Of a stretch of 64,000 bases of DNA, positions 11,398 to 21,772 are shown one piece after another. Position 1 is the stretch's first letter; the number at the start of each line of letters is the position of its first letter. A program made the position numbers and the translations under genes. The notes beneath the pieces were generated by a model, which had not been told where the DNA came from, did not search any database, and saw nothing but the letters and a program-made list of their open reading frames with translations. Origin of the DNA: Pleurostoma richardsiae (lineage: Eukaryota > Ascomycota > Sordariomycetes > Calosphaeriales > Pleurostomataceae); the NCBI GenBank assembly GCA_030052745.1, contig JANBVO010000031.1:310001-374000 (forward strand), written 5' to 3'.

Positions 11398-12162
11398 AGA
11401 CCGCTGCAGGGAGAACAACCTTGGATATGAATTGGCGAGAGGCTGTTTCTTGAGAGACGAGAAGGGATTCTCAGCTGGGACTTTCCTAGCTTGTTGACGA
11501 ACAAAGATTTCTTTTAAAAAGCAATGCCTCGCTCAGAGGATAGACCAGATTGCAGGTATCAGACGTGTTGTATTATAGATTCAATAGGAGGATACAGTGT
11601 CTAGAGACTGGTAGCGAAGAATATTATCGAGCACTTTTGACAGAAGGGAATAGTAAGCACCGCTGACCGGCGAGATAAGCCGAGCTGACCAACAGCTGTA
11701 ACGTTAAGTGGCATCGCGCAGTCCTCTCACAGTTGGAGGGTCACTCAATTGCCCCAAATAAGAAGAGGCAAAAGATCTACACATATGGACAGGTAACTTA
11801 GGCCTCGATGCTGTAACTGAGACAGCGATGATTTTCCTTTCCCTTCATCACAGCCGTTATTCTTAGGTGATACGGTGATACGGAGTACAGCACGCGGCAC
11901 GTCCCCGACCACAGTAACCCACGTACCCCACAGCTGCATCGCGGGGTGACTCCAATCCATCATTGACAGACTGGACGTGGGGCAAAATTTCTCTGGAAAA
12001 CTTATGGGAATCCATTCGAAGCAAACAAGCAGAAGGCCTGCCACGACAGACACACACCTACAGCTTCATCCTGGAGGTCTCTACTTGACGTATTCGCAAC
12101 AAGGTCACACCAAGCAATACAAACAGCACGATACAGCTCGACATCAAACCAGGGAGGGCACA
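11398..12162. other. Intergenic, promoter of RPC37 gene
   Basis: This is 765 bases between two genes on the same strand. It contains a copy of TACGGAGTA (11879-11887), the reverse complement of the motif found upstream of the peptidase and the mannosyltransferase. An in-frame ATG at 11977 would lengthen the downstream protein with an unlikely N-terminus. No gene is seen. Confidence 0.5.
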
Positions 12163-13564
12163 ATGGACGTCGACGTCGACCCAGCCCTCGCGTCCATGAC
12201 GCCTCCCGCTACCATCACCACCGCCGCAGGCCCCAGCACCGCGCCCGCCGCAGACAACGACGGCGACGACCCCGTCGTGGCGACCTACAACGTCTTCATC
12301 AAGCCCCCCCTCTCCGCCAACCGCCGCCTGCTCGTCCTGCAGCACCCAAACAAGCACGACGCCCGGCGGCCCGCCCGGCCCCCCACCGAGGTCCGCCTCA
12401 AGCCGCGCACCGGCATGGTCGAGGTCGACATGCCGCTCGACCACTCGGCGCACTACGACCGCGGCAAGGGCGTCGCCTGGGGCTCGCAGCTGCAGAAGTC
12501 CACGGCGGCCAAGAGCGGCGGCAGCCACGGCCTGGCCGGCGGCTTCGGCGTGCACGCGCCCGCGGTGCGCAGCGGCGGGGGAGCCCGCAGGGGCGGCGCG
12601 GGCGGCGCGCACGGGGAGGACGGGGACGGCGGGGACGCGCCGGGGCTCGACTGGGTTGAGGCGCTGCGGACGGACCAGGTGCTGCGGACGCAGACGCTGG
12701 GAGGGCTGTGGCCGGAGGAGAACGACTGCCGGTATATGGTTGGCGTCTTCCAGGGTGGTGAGTTCCTGCCCCTGCACTTTTCTGCTCCATACACACCGCT
12801 CTTTCGCCTCTCGGAGACATGCATGTAGCTCACCATCAGCAGAAAACCTACATCTCACACCCGTGGCATCTCTCGTCCACCTCCGCCCCCAGCTACACCA
12901 CATCGACGCGGCAGCCGAGCAAGAGCGCCTCACGCGGCCACGCGACACGGGCGCCGGCGGAGGGGGATCCGCTGCTGCAGCTGCAGCCGGCGGCAAGGAG
13001 GGCAGTTCGGCGCGCGCCATCCACATGACGATCAAGGCGGCGGGCGACGGCTCGGAGGCGGTGGTCATGGAGACGATGGCGGACCGGCTGCGGGCCGTGC
13101 AGACCGAGCCGTGGCAGCGGATGGCATACGTTGACGACGAGAAGGACGACGCTTGGGCCGTGTACCACGAGACGCTGTTCCTGGAGCCCGAGGTGGGGGC
13201 CGGGGACGCGCCGGCTGCTGGGGAAGGGGAGGACGAGGCTGCGCCCGGCGGCGACCCGGAGCTGGCGGACAAGGTGAACCAGCTGGAGGCGCGGTGGGGC
13301 GAGGACGACCTCCTGCGGGCGGTCAGCGGGGTCGAGCGGGAGGAGGCTCCCGAGAGCGCGGCAGCTCCAGCTGCTGCTCCGGTGAAGGTGGAGGCAGGTG
13401 CGCCGGAAAAGACTGCCGCCAAGGGCAAGGGCAAGGAGAAGGCCGAGCCCAAGAAGCCGGTCCGGACGAAGGCGTCGAGCGCGGCGCCGAAGAAGCCTAC
13501 CACCAGAGGCAAGGCTGCCGCTGCTAAAGCTGCCGCGTCCGCGAACGTGATGGAGATCGACTGA
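12163..13564 (+). CDS. rpc37: DNA-directed RNA polymerase III subunit Rpc37/RPC5
   Basis: This is a subunit of the Rpc37-Rpc53 subcomplex, which helps Pol III open promoters, terminate and reinitiate. There are two exons, 12163-12757 and 12843-13564, with an 85-nt intron. The junction reads VGVFQGENLHLTPVASLVHLRP, the most conserved part of the Sin/RPC5 family. The spliced protein has 438 residues. It begins MDVDVDPALASM, then the family core DDPVVATYNVFIKPPL. The last 60 residues are Ala/Lys-rich low complexity (KGKGKEKAEPKKP). ATG 12163 is chosen because the upstream extension from 11977 does not look conserved. GC content is very high and the long open antisense frames are by-products of it. 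Confidence 0.88.
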
Positions 13565-14171
13565 TTGGCTGTCCCTTGCGCACCTTCCCTCTGCGAGGAC
13601 TCGGCATACGGCATCATGGAGACATTGCATGGATCAGGCGTTGGGAAGGGAAAATGCACGATTAGATCTGGACGGGACTTGCTAGGTACCTAAGCGCAAT
13701 GCCTCCATATTCCATTGATACCCCGGCTCAGAAGAATCGGCCAAATGATGGCCTTATCTGTCTACCCGGGGGAGACTCGGCCTCCGCAGACGCTTCCACC
13801 GTGTCTCGACCTTCGCGATATATTGTACATGCAAATTCCTGGTGTCCATCAACGTGAAACACCGCTTGTCTTCCGCGAAATGCCCCCATGAAGGGAGCGA
13901 CTCCAGTTCCATTCAGCTGGACGGGGCCATTCCTAGGACCTTTTGTTACACTCCGCTCCGAGCGAAGGTCACCAGCCATCAGTGCTAGCACCCATATCCC
14001 GTATTGCTCAACCCATCCGCGCGTAACTTATAAGCTTCCCGCCTAGCACCCCGACTATGCGCGAACTGTTCCTCGAGGATATGGTTCAAGTTCAGGTCAT
14101 CATGACCTATGCCAACATAAAACGAGGCTGCCAGCATGTTGGAGTATACCCTCCTTGCAGTACAGCAGTCT
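13565..14171. other. Intergenic between convergent RPC37 and PAT1
   Basis: This 607-base stretch between two convergent genes should hold both 3' UTRs and poly(A) signals. Two short minus-strand frames (13728-13991 and 13985-14191) have no recognisable family features. I see nothing else in it. Confidence 0.5.
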
Positions 14172-16724
14172 TTATCCAAGCAGCTCGACATCCAAACCGA
14201 TCGATCGCATGAACAAGTTCACGTTCTGAAGTCGCTGTGCGGACAGATCTGGCGGCAGGGTCTTGGCGACCGTAACAGTCTCCATGACACGGTCTTTCAC
14301 GGCAAGAACGAGCCGTTGCTGCTGGTCAGGGTTGGCTCCTATGCCAAGAGCTGCAAGAAGTTGCCAGACATAGACGTCTTCCCCTGAGATGACAGTGCCA
14401 GGGAAGATGTGGGGAAGAGTCGGCTCGATGATGTTGAAAAAGTTCGTGTAAGTGGTATCCCTGTTCAGGCTATTAATAAATGAACTCGTCGAGAGACTCG
14501 GACGGAATACATACCATATCTTCCAAGCCTGTTCATTGCCACCTCCGGCTTGTCTGATGATCTCAGCGCGGCTGAGTATCATCGTCAACACAGAGACTCC
14601 TATGCGTGTCCTGGCAATGAGGTCCACGTTCAAGGTGCTGATGAGGCCCAACACGCCAGCAACAATATCCAAGTCGAGCTCGCCCATGAAGTTGAACAGA
14701 GTATTAACCACCGCCAGGGAGAAAAGTTCAATGTTCTCACGCATGGCAGCGTTGATGCTGACCTTTCCGTCAACAATGGCGGCATCACGGACAACGTCGA
14801 GCTGATCGAGATGGATGATGATCATCGTTAGGATAGTGGTTCTCTGTTCATGGTTGGTATGGCGGAATACTCGGGGAATGGCCTTTTTGCCCTTCGCGAA
14901 GCTAAGGAACGCGATGAATGGGTGTACCGCAGTGACACCGAGCGGCTCGTGGACTTTCAGCTCACGCCACAGCTGAGCATTGTACTTGTCTGCTGTGTCT
15001 CTCCACTCCATTTGCAGCCGAACCAATTCGGAATCCGTCTCGTCCGTGACTGGAGGAGGCATCTTCCGGTCGTGATCCTCCATCTTCATCAAAGTGTCGT
15101 AAACCTTTTCGATATCCTGGAGGACCATCTTTCTGTCGATACCTGCTCCTGACACATGGTGCTTGTGGGCGTTACCGCTGCTCTCTGTGCGCTTGATATT
15201 AAGGAGCGGCTTCGGTGTCTTTGCATTGCTGAACGAGATCTTGCCCAAGCTACCTTCAATGACCAGCTGAGAGTTCTTCGGCTTGTTCTTCGCAGCTTCA
15301 ACTGCGCGTTGGACTTGCTGCTCCATTCGCTGCATGTGATTCTCGGGGCCGCGATGGTGACGTCGGAAGCCGGCCTGTCTGCTACCGGTCTGGTAGAGGT
15401 AAGTCTGGGCAAAATTGTTCAGCGGCTGACTTGGATGCTGCCGTTGACCGCCGCGAATCTGGTTGAGAACTTGATAGTAGAAGTCCTCTGCGAGCGCCGC
15501 GTCAGTACCGTGCTCATTCGGGTTGCCAGTAGCGGACACCAGTTGCTGAAGCTGGATGCGAGTAATGAAGTTCTTGTCTTGCGGTGTCATAATGCCATTG
15601 TCCCGAGATAGGAGGTAGATCTTGTGATTGCGCTTTGCACGCTTCGCCTCCTGCTCTAGATACGCTGACTTCTCCTCTTCCGATAGCTGAGAAACTTGAG
15701 AAGGGTGTGTAATGATGGGCGCCTGGCGTCCAAGAGAGCCCTGCTGCCGGTGTGTAGGTTGAGTGGGAATGCCCATGCGGGCAGCATCGCCAGATAGACG
15801 GTTCGGGTTCTGCAGAATCTGCGTTGGATGGGCCGGCTGAGGAGCCTGCTGCCGTTGTTGAGCCATGGGACTAGAGGCATTGGGTTGCACGAGAGGCGGA
15901 GTCTGCTTTGACTTTGACTGCGGCCGCTGGAGAATGGTGACAGGATGACCATGGCTGTGGTGCTGGGGTGACTCTGCAGCTCGCTGGTACTCGTTGGGTG
16001 ACGGAACTGGAGGCTGAGCAACAGGCCTAGCATAGTAGTCGTTGGCCTCGAACTGGCCTTGTTGTAAGGGCGGAGGCACATGCTGTTGAGGCTGAGGTGG
16101 GGCCTGAACAGCCTGTGCTTGTTTTCTGGCCTGCGTCTCCGCTCTCAAAGCAGCTTCAACCTCCTCAAGGCTCATTATCTTCCTGCCGGATGAGGGAGCG
16201 GCCGGCTGCGCCTGTGGGGCAGGAGATGGGACATTGACAGCATGTTTCTTCGGGGCCACGCCCCAAAGAGCAGCGTCCACCTGAAGGTCTGAATCAGGCG
16301 CGTTGTACTTCTCATATCCAGTACGCGCAGGCCTTGAGGCGGGCTGCGCTGCGTAGTTGTACGACGAAGTTGCTGTTCGGGTTGCTACATTCTGAGTCGT
16401 TGCTGTAGGCTTAGCGGTTGGCTGCTGGCGATGAAAGCGAACATGTTCTTCTTCAATGGCATCCGCGACCTTGGCAGTCTGGCCGAAGAAATCAAAGTCC
16501 TTCCCAACGGGTCCAGCAGCAGGACCACCGCCGAACGTGTCGTCATTGAATGCATCGTCCGTCTCATCTAGCTGATCGCCAAGGCCATCATACGTATCGT
16601 CGAAGTTAATAGCATTGTCGCCGTCGTCAGGCCGATTGGCAAACCCGGCGAAAGGGTCCTGAGCTTGAGAGAAGCCCGGGGCGGCCTTATTGTGACCGGA
16701 CGTGTCGAACCCGAAAAAAGACAT
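14172..16724 (-). CDS. pat1: PAT1, mRNA decapping activator (topoisomerase II-associated)
   Basis: PAT1 bridges Dhh1, the Lsm1-7 ring and the decapping enzyme, and acts in P-bodies. The frame is about 850 residues unspliced. It begins MSFFGFDTSG with the acidic, Phe-rich N-terminus of the family (DPFAGFANR, KDFDFFGQTAKVADAIEEEH). A Gln/Pro-rich linker (about 200-400), the QRMEQQVQRAVEAAK region and a helical PAT1 C-terminal domain follow, ending VNLFMRSIGLDVELLG. Near the C-terminus, 14514-14461 is a 54-nt stretch with GTATGT..CAG ends and a length divisible by three. It is probably an intron that leaves the frame open. Removing it turns WKIWYVFRP... into WKIWDTTYTNFF, and gives 832 residues. 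Confidence 0.92.
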   Translation of the reverse strand: MSFFGFDTSGHNKAAPGFSQAQDPFAGFANRPDDGDNAINFDDTYDGLGDQLDETDDAFNDDTFGGGPAAGPVGKDFDFFGQTAKVADAIEEEHVRFHRQQPTAKPTATTQNVATRTATSSYNYAAQPASRPARTGYEKYNAPDSDLQVDAALWGVAPKKHAVNVPSPAPQAQPAAPSSGRKIMSLEEVEAALRAETQARKQAQAVQAPPQPQQHVPPPLQQGQFEANDYYARPVAQPPVPSPNEYQRAAESPQHHSHGHPVTILQRPQSKSKQTPPLVQPNASSPMAQQRQQAPQPAHPTQILQNPNRLSGDAARMGIPTQPTHRQQGSLGRQAPIITHPSQVSQLSEEEKSAYLEQEAKRAKRNHKIYLLSRDNGIMTPQDKNFITRIQLQQLVSATGNPNEHGTDAALAEDFYYQVLNQIRGGQRQHPSQPLNNFAQTYLYQTGSRQAGFRRHHRGPENHMQRMEQQVQRAVEAAKNKPKNSQLVIEGSLGKISFSNAKTPKPLLNIKRTESSGNAHKHHVSGAGIDRKMVLQDIEKVYDTLMKMEDHDRKMPPPVTDETDSELVRLQMEWRDTADKYNAQLWRELKVHEPLGVTAVHPFIAFLSFAKGKKAIPRVFRHTNHEQRTTILTMIIIHLDQLDVVRDAAIVDGKVSINAAMRENIELFSLAVVNTLFNFMGELDLDIVAGVLGLISTLNVDLIARTRIGVSVLTMILSRAEIIRQAGGGNEQAWKIWYVFRPSLSTSSFINSLNRDTTYTNFFNIIEPTLPHIFPGTVISGEDVYVWQLLAALGIGANPDQQQRLVLAVKDRVMETVTVAKTLPPDLSAQRLQNVNLFMRSIGLDVELLG

Positions 16725-18657
16725 TGCGAAGGATGTGCTTCGCGTCGCGAAGATGAACGATAACTGAAAAATACTAATGAGGCAGTTAATACATCGAGGT
16801 CACCGAGAAAAGACCAAGCAAAGAACAAGAGGTATAGCTAGGATCATGCTTGTCAAGGGTTGCCAGATGGGAACCCCGGGCTTTGACCAGTGGAAGAGCA
16901 CTCGCAGGGATTTTGCCCTCGGAGATCATAGCGTTTCGAGTGCTTCTGCAGTTGAAAGTATAACCCAAGCCTCCGGGCCGGGGCCCGCACAGGGCAGACA
17001 TGAGTCGAAAGGAAGGTGCAAACGGGAAGGTAACGCAAGATAATTATGCTGGGAACGCATAGGCCGTGGAAGCCACTCACAAGCTATGAAAGATCCGATA
17101 TCCTGCACAGTTGGCTGCCACTTCTTCTCATGGTGAGGCGATGCGCGATTCGGACGGTCGAGACGAAAGCGGGGGAGGTTCTGGAACCGCCCTCTGCTAG
17201 AACGAAGGAAACAGAACAGGAAAAGCTGAAGATAATGATGTTGAGCTTGCGCGGGTGCCTACTCCGAAGAAGGCGCAGGGCGGTGATAGCGCAACAACAC
17301 CAAAACGCGGAGAAGTAAAGTCGAAGACGATGCTGCTATGCGAAGGAGCTTTCGGCGCGGGACACGAAAGTGAGGTCAATGTCGAAATTGACTGGGGCTG
17401 GTGAAGGTGGGCTGGGAGGCGGGATCTTCCGGACGAATCAGCTGGATGGACCGAGATCACGTGGATTGTTAAGTAAGGGAGCCGCTTGCGGTTGCCTGTG
17501 AGAGACGGCTGCGCCCAGCACTAAGTGTAGATGGAAAACACGAAGGCATCATGTTACGTTAAAGAGGTAGAGAAATGAACGTGTAAGGTCTACAGGTGAT
17601 ATCACGCATTCAAGACTATCTACACTGTAGTACTCTCAGCGATCGTTGCTGTTGAGCCCCTGAGCTAGCTACCTCGTACATCTACCGTGTAAACGTCGCT
17701 CAGCGCTCAAAAGTCAAGCCTGGACCTTAAATCTTCGTCAGTCAACATTGCAAGTCTAAGCATCTTGGAGTAACTCCTCAGTCGTCAATATTGAGAGCCG
17801 CAGGGATGTTTGTCAACTCACTCCCTTGGGTCAGGTACAACACAAGATGTAGGGAGGCACGGGTAGTCAGTCACGTTTTGAGGCGCTGCGAGGCTTCGGT
17901 ACACGGCGGAGGTACGTGGGGATTGCAATACGAGTTGAAGCATTTTACGAGTCCGTCCGCCGGGCCAGTTGGATTCACTGGATGACAGCAAAGCAAGGTA
18001 CCAGGATCAGGAAAGCTCCTTGCTTCAGATTTGATCGGAAATTCTCAGCACGGGCAGAGACGCCACGATAAGGCGGTCGTGTCATCCCTTATCAAGTAGC
18101 TCGCTACTGCTTCTTCCCGCTCCCCTGCGCATTTCACGTTAAGGAAGTACCACACCAACGGACCCTGTCTCGGGTAGGATCCCCCTTGCTAGCCACCCCT
18201 ATTGGAACTTTTTTTGACTTTTAGAGCAGCGTCTAACCCGCGCGCCGCTACTCCGTACACTTGAAGCTGACGACGCGGCGCCCCCGTCATCACCCTTTTT
18301 ACGGCCCAGGTTCCCCTTTCACCGAACCGTCGCTGAATATTTTCGAATTTTCGCTTCCCTTCTCTCCTTCACCGTCGTGCATCGCCGCCCTCCTTCGATC
18401 CTTCGCAGCTCCGCATCTCGTGGACGATGAGGGGTTGAGTGAACTCCTCCGTTGCCCGTGGTGCCACCCTTCTGGACGAGCTGGCCATACTTCGCCGGAT
18501 CTCCAACGCCACATACCATCGAATCCAGCCGTCTCCTGTCTCCCTTTATTGAATCTTGACGACCGTTACGACACAACGAAGCCTTCGACTCGACACGTTT
18601 CGGGCCTCGCGATAGATTGCTCTTTTCCTCCTCTCTCAACCGAAGCTATCAATCGTC
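16725..18657. other. Divergent promoter region of PAT1 and the mannosyltransferase
   Basis: This is 1.9 kb between two divergent genes. Frames of 60-136 codons occur on both strands, but none has a recognisable domain. The last 400 bases before the mannosyltransferase start are pyrimidine-rich, as in fungal 5' leaders. A TACTCCGTA motif lies at 18249-18257. The size leaves room for long 5' UTRs or upstream introns on either side. Confidence 0.5.
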
Positions 18658-20157
18658 ATGGCGGCCGGTAGCGCACGCTATGTGCGGTACATCCTTTTTG
18701 CATTCTTCGTACGTGACACATCTCTCGCGCTCCCCATGGACTGCGCTCCGCATCTCACACTTGGTGAAGCTCGCGCTGACTGTTGAACATTAGTTTATTG
18801 CCGTCCTATACTTCGTCTCGAACTCGTCTTATCAGAGCATCCCGCTGAAACCACAAGATTTCAATGGCGGAAAGACCACAACGGGGTCCTCCTCCGGCAC
18901 GGGGCAGGGCAGCCAGTACGAGCAGGAGAGCAAGCCGAAGCAGGAGACGACCTCTCCTAAGGTCAACACTGACCCGAAGGATTTGGCTGAGCAGCCGCTG
19001 GTGACGACTCCCGGCGATCCGCAGTGGGAGGATCTTGTGAGCATCGCGCCAGGGCCGAGAATGAACGCGACATTCGTGACACTGGCCCGCAACTCCGACG
19101 TCTGGGAGATCGCCCGCTCCATTCGGCAGGTTGAGGATCGCTTCAACCGGAGATACAACTACGACTGGGTCTTCCTCAACGACAAGCCCTTCGACGCGAC
19201 GTTCAAGAAGGTCACTTCGTCCCTGGTCTCGGGGAAGACGCACTACGGCGAGATCCCGAAGGAGCACTGGTCCTTCCCGCCGCACATCGACCAGGAAAAG
19301 GCTAAGAAGGTGCGCGAGGACATGGCCCAGCGCAAGATCATATACGGTGACTCCGTCTCGTACCGCCACATGTGCCGCTTCGAGTCCGGCTTTTTCTTCC
19401 GCCAGCCACTGATGATGAACTACGACTACTACTGGCGCGTCGAGCCCAGCGTCGAGCTGTTCTGTGACATTCACTATGACCCTTTCCGATATATGCACGA
19501 GAACGGCAAGAAGTACAGCTTCGTTCTCAGTCTGTACGAGTACGTCGAGACGATCCCCACGCTGTGGGACAGCGTGAAGAAATTCATGAAAAACCACCCG
19601 GAGCACATCGTCGAGGACAACTCGATGGGTTTTCTTAGTGACGACGGTGGCGAGAACTATAACCACTGCCATTTCGTGAGTGCCCATGTCCCATAGAATT
19701 TACTATTGCGTTTATAGTCCATTAGTCTAACTTGTCTATCTAGTGGTCGAACTTCGAGATTGGCAGTCTGAACTGGCTGCGATCCCCGGCCTACGTTGAC
19801 TACTTCGAGTCCTTGGACCAGGACGGCGGCTTCTTCTACGAGCGATGGGGCGACGCTCCCGTCCACTCGATTGCCGCTGGCCTGATGCTTAAGAAGGACG
19901 AGCTCCACTTCTTCAACGACATCGCGTACTACCACGTGCCGTTCACCCACTGCCCGACGGGCGAGAAGACTCGCACGCAACTCCGATGCCACTGCAACCC
20001 CAAGGATAACTTTGACTGGAAAGGATACTCATGTGCGTTACCCCTGCTTTCAGGCCCGGCTTATTGATTATTGCTGACAGTCGTCACAGGCACGTCGAGA
20101 TACTTCGAGATCAATGGGCTGGAGAAGCCGGAGGGATGGGAGAACCAGCAAGACTAG
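18658..20157 (+). CDS. Alpha-1,2-mannosyltransferase, KRE2/MNT1 family (GT15)
   Basis: This Golgi type II membrane enzyme adds alpha-1,2-mannose to O- and N-linked glycans using GDP-mannose and manganese. Four exons (18658-18708, 18794-19675, 19744-20032 and 20090-20157) with introns of 85, 68 and 57 nt give 429 residues. The first tiny exon plus exon 2 encode the signal anchor [16 protein letters not shown] Ser/Thr/Gln-rich stem follows, then the GT15 catalytic domain. Landmarks are [25 protein letters not shown], the [11 protein letters not shown] signature, HFWSNFEIG across intron 2, and the C-terminal SCTSRYFE...[11 protein letters not shown]. The small first exon cannot be found by ORF scanning alone. 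I chose it because it supplies the missing membrane anchor. Confidence 0.93.
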
Positions 20158-20553
20158 ATGAGTTTCTTGGCTGTGTTCTTTGCGTTTCATTGTACATTAT
20201 ATCCCCTAATGTATTGTTCTGGCTCGATCCTTCATCGGCTGCTACTACTGTTGGGGAGGCAAAACGGGAAGGAGGCGTACTATGGGCTCAGCAAACCTGG
20301 AGACGGGGTAGCCAAGAGAACAAAAGGAACTAAGTGCATAAGTTCTGCGCAACGGACAACAAGAGATCGCGGGTAAGGGTTTTAGACAATGGAATGAACT
20401 TCTATGCGTTTTCTACAATGAACCGTTACAGTATAGTACAGTAGCCCTGGGCTATTTACAGCTCTCCTGATACTTCTTCACTACGGGTCATTTTACTGGA
20501 TGCTCTTCGCTCTTGTATATGCCTTGCTCCTGTCGCCATAATCTCGATGGCTC
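20158..20553. other. Intergenic between convergent genes
   Basis: This is 396 bases of AT-richer sequence between the 3' ends of the mannosyltransferase and mitochondrial S12 genes. It probably holds both 3' UTRs. No gene is seen. Confidence 0.5.
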
Positions 20554-21247
20554 TTAACCCACCGCAGCCTTCTTCGGCTTCTTGGTTCCATACTTGCTCC
20601 GACTACTCACACGGTTCGTAACTCCGCCCTATAAACCGTTAGGTTGGTCCCCCTCAGCGACTCCAAAAGCCAGAGCCGGCTCAACATTCAGAATAGAACA
20701 TACCAAATCGAGTGCACCTCTGACCAGGTGGTACCTCACACCGGGGCAGTCCTGACTCCGACCGCCACGCACGAGCACAACGCTATGCTGCTGGATGTTG
20801 TGGCCCTCGCCGGGGATGTACGCCGTGATGGTCTTGCCGCTGGACAGCCGCACACGGGCGGTCTTTCGCTCGCCCGAATTGGGTTTCTTCGGCCGCGTAA
20901 TGCCCACCTTGAGGCACACGCCCTTGAGCATCGGCGCCTCGATCTCGGACAGCGCGGGGGAGACGGCGTGGCGGGCTCGCTGGGATTTTCGGCAACCCTA
21001 CGGCGGTTAGTAGTGATGACAGAGTCCGGGACATGATCTGAGAAATTCCCGGACCAATAGAGAGGTCGCAGTATAGAAAACGTACCCGGACGACCTGCAT
21101 CAGGGTCGCGTTCTGGACCGGCGTCGATGAGAAGGATCGTCGAGCAGCGGGTGCGGCGAAGGCAGAGAATATCGAGGTGGAAGGAAGCGATGCAGCTGGC
21201 CGCCGTAATGACGGCACCAGAAGCTGCCGCAAGAATAAGGCGGCCAT
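20554..21247 (-). CDS. Mitochondrial small-subunit ribosomal protein uS12m
   Basis: This is the decoding-centre protein S12 of the mitochondrial ribosome. Three exons on the minus strand (21247-21086, 20997-20704 and 20628-20554), all phase 0, give 176 residues. The N-terminus ([20 protein letters not shown]..., with the RRSFSSTP cleavage-like region) is a typical mitochondrial targeting peptide. The S12 core is unmistakable: [34 protein letters not shown] and [21 protein letters not shown]. It ends [12 protein letters not shown]. The last exon of 25 codons is too short to appear in an ORF scan. It was recovered from the conserved C-terminus behind a TATAG acceptor. Confidence 0.95.
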
Positions 21248-21772
21248 CTTGAGCTGTGGTTTTCGTCCGCTCCGACAACGACGACGACGACGACTACCAC
21301 AACGACAGCCGGAGCCAAATCTTAGCCGACTTTTCTAGTCACGAGCTTGATCACGTGAAAGTGAGGCGTAACCGCTGTGGCTCGTGCGGCGTTCACATGC
21401 GACCCCGCGAATTCCGTTCCCCAGTGACGCTGCCCCTAACGTTATACCCCAGTGGGTTTTTGGGGAAACGGGGTGGTTACCCTCGGCACATTCGATGGGG
21501 CTGACCGTCCACCGCTCATAAGGACGTCTCTACCCGCGGTACTCTTCTTAGCCGTGGCTCTTCAGGTACTGCAATTGCATTCCCTTCTCCCCTTAAGAAT
21601 AGAATGATCTGAAATTTCAATCTCGAGCGAGAGTCGAGCAGTTCTGTACCCAGACCGCTTGAGACGCGTCAAGTTTCTCCTGGTCCCCCCTGCGCTTGTA
21701 ATCTCCAGTGCTCCTCGACTCTCCCCCTCTCCTTCGACAGTACTCTGAGCTCTCTCATCTTCCTCCGCTGCC
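21248..21772. promoter_or_regulatory. Divergent promoter, uS12m and acyl-CoA dehydrogenase
   Basis: This is a 525-base bidirectional intergenic region between two nuclear genes for mitochondrial proteins. It includes a short GAC-rich repeat (about 21277-21297). The stretch before the dehydrogenase start is pyrimidine-rich (CTCCCCCTCTCCTTC). No further gene is seen. Confidence 0.5.

Noticed and set aside
9838-11418. Long open frames antisense to and overlapping the M20 peptidase
   Set aside because: They mirror the very high third-position GC of the real gene and contain no family motifs.
12058-13659. 533-codon minus-strand frame over RPC37
   Set aside because: It is low-complexity Ala/Ser/Pro-rich and is explained as the shadow of a GC-rich coding strand.
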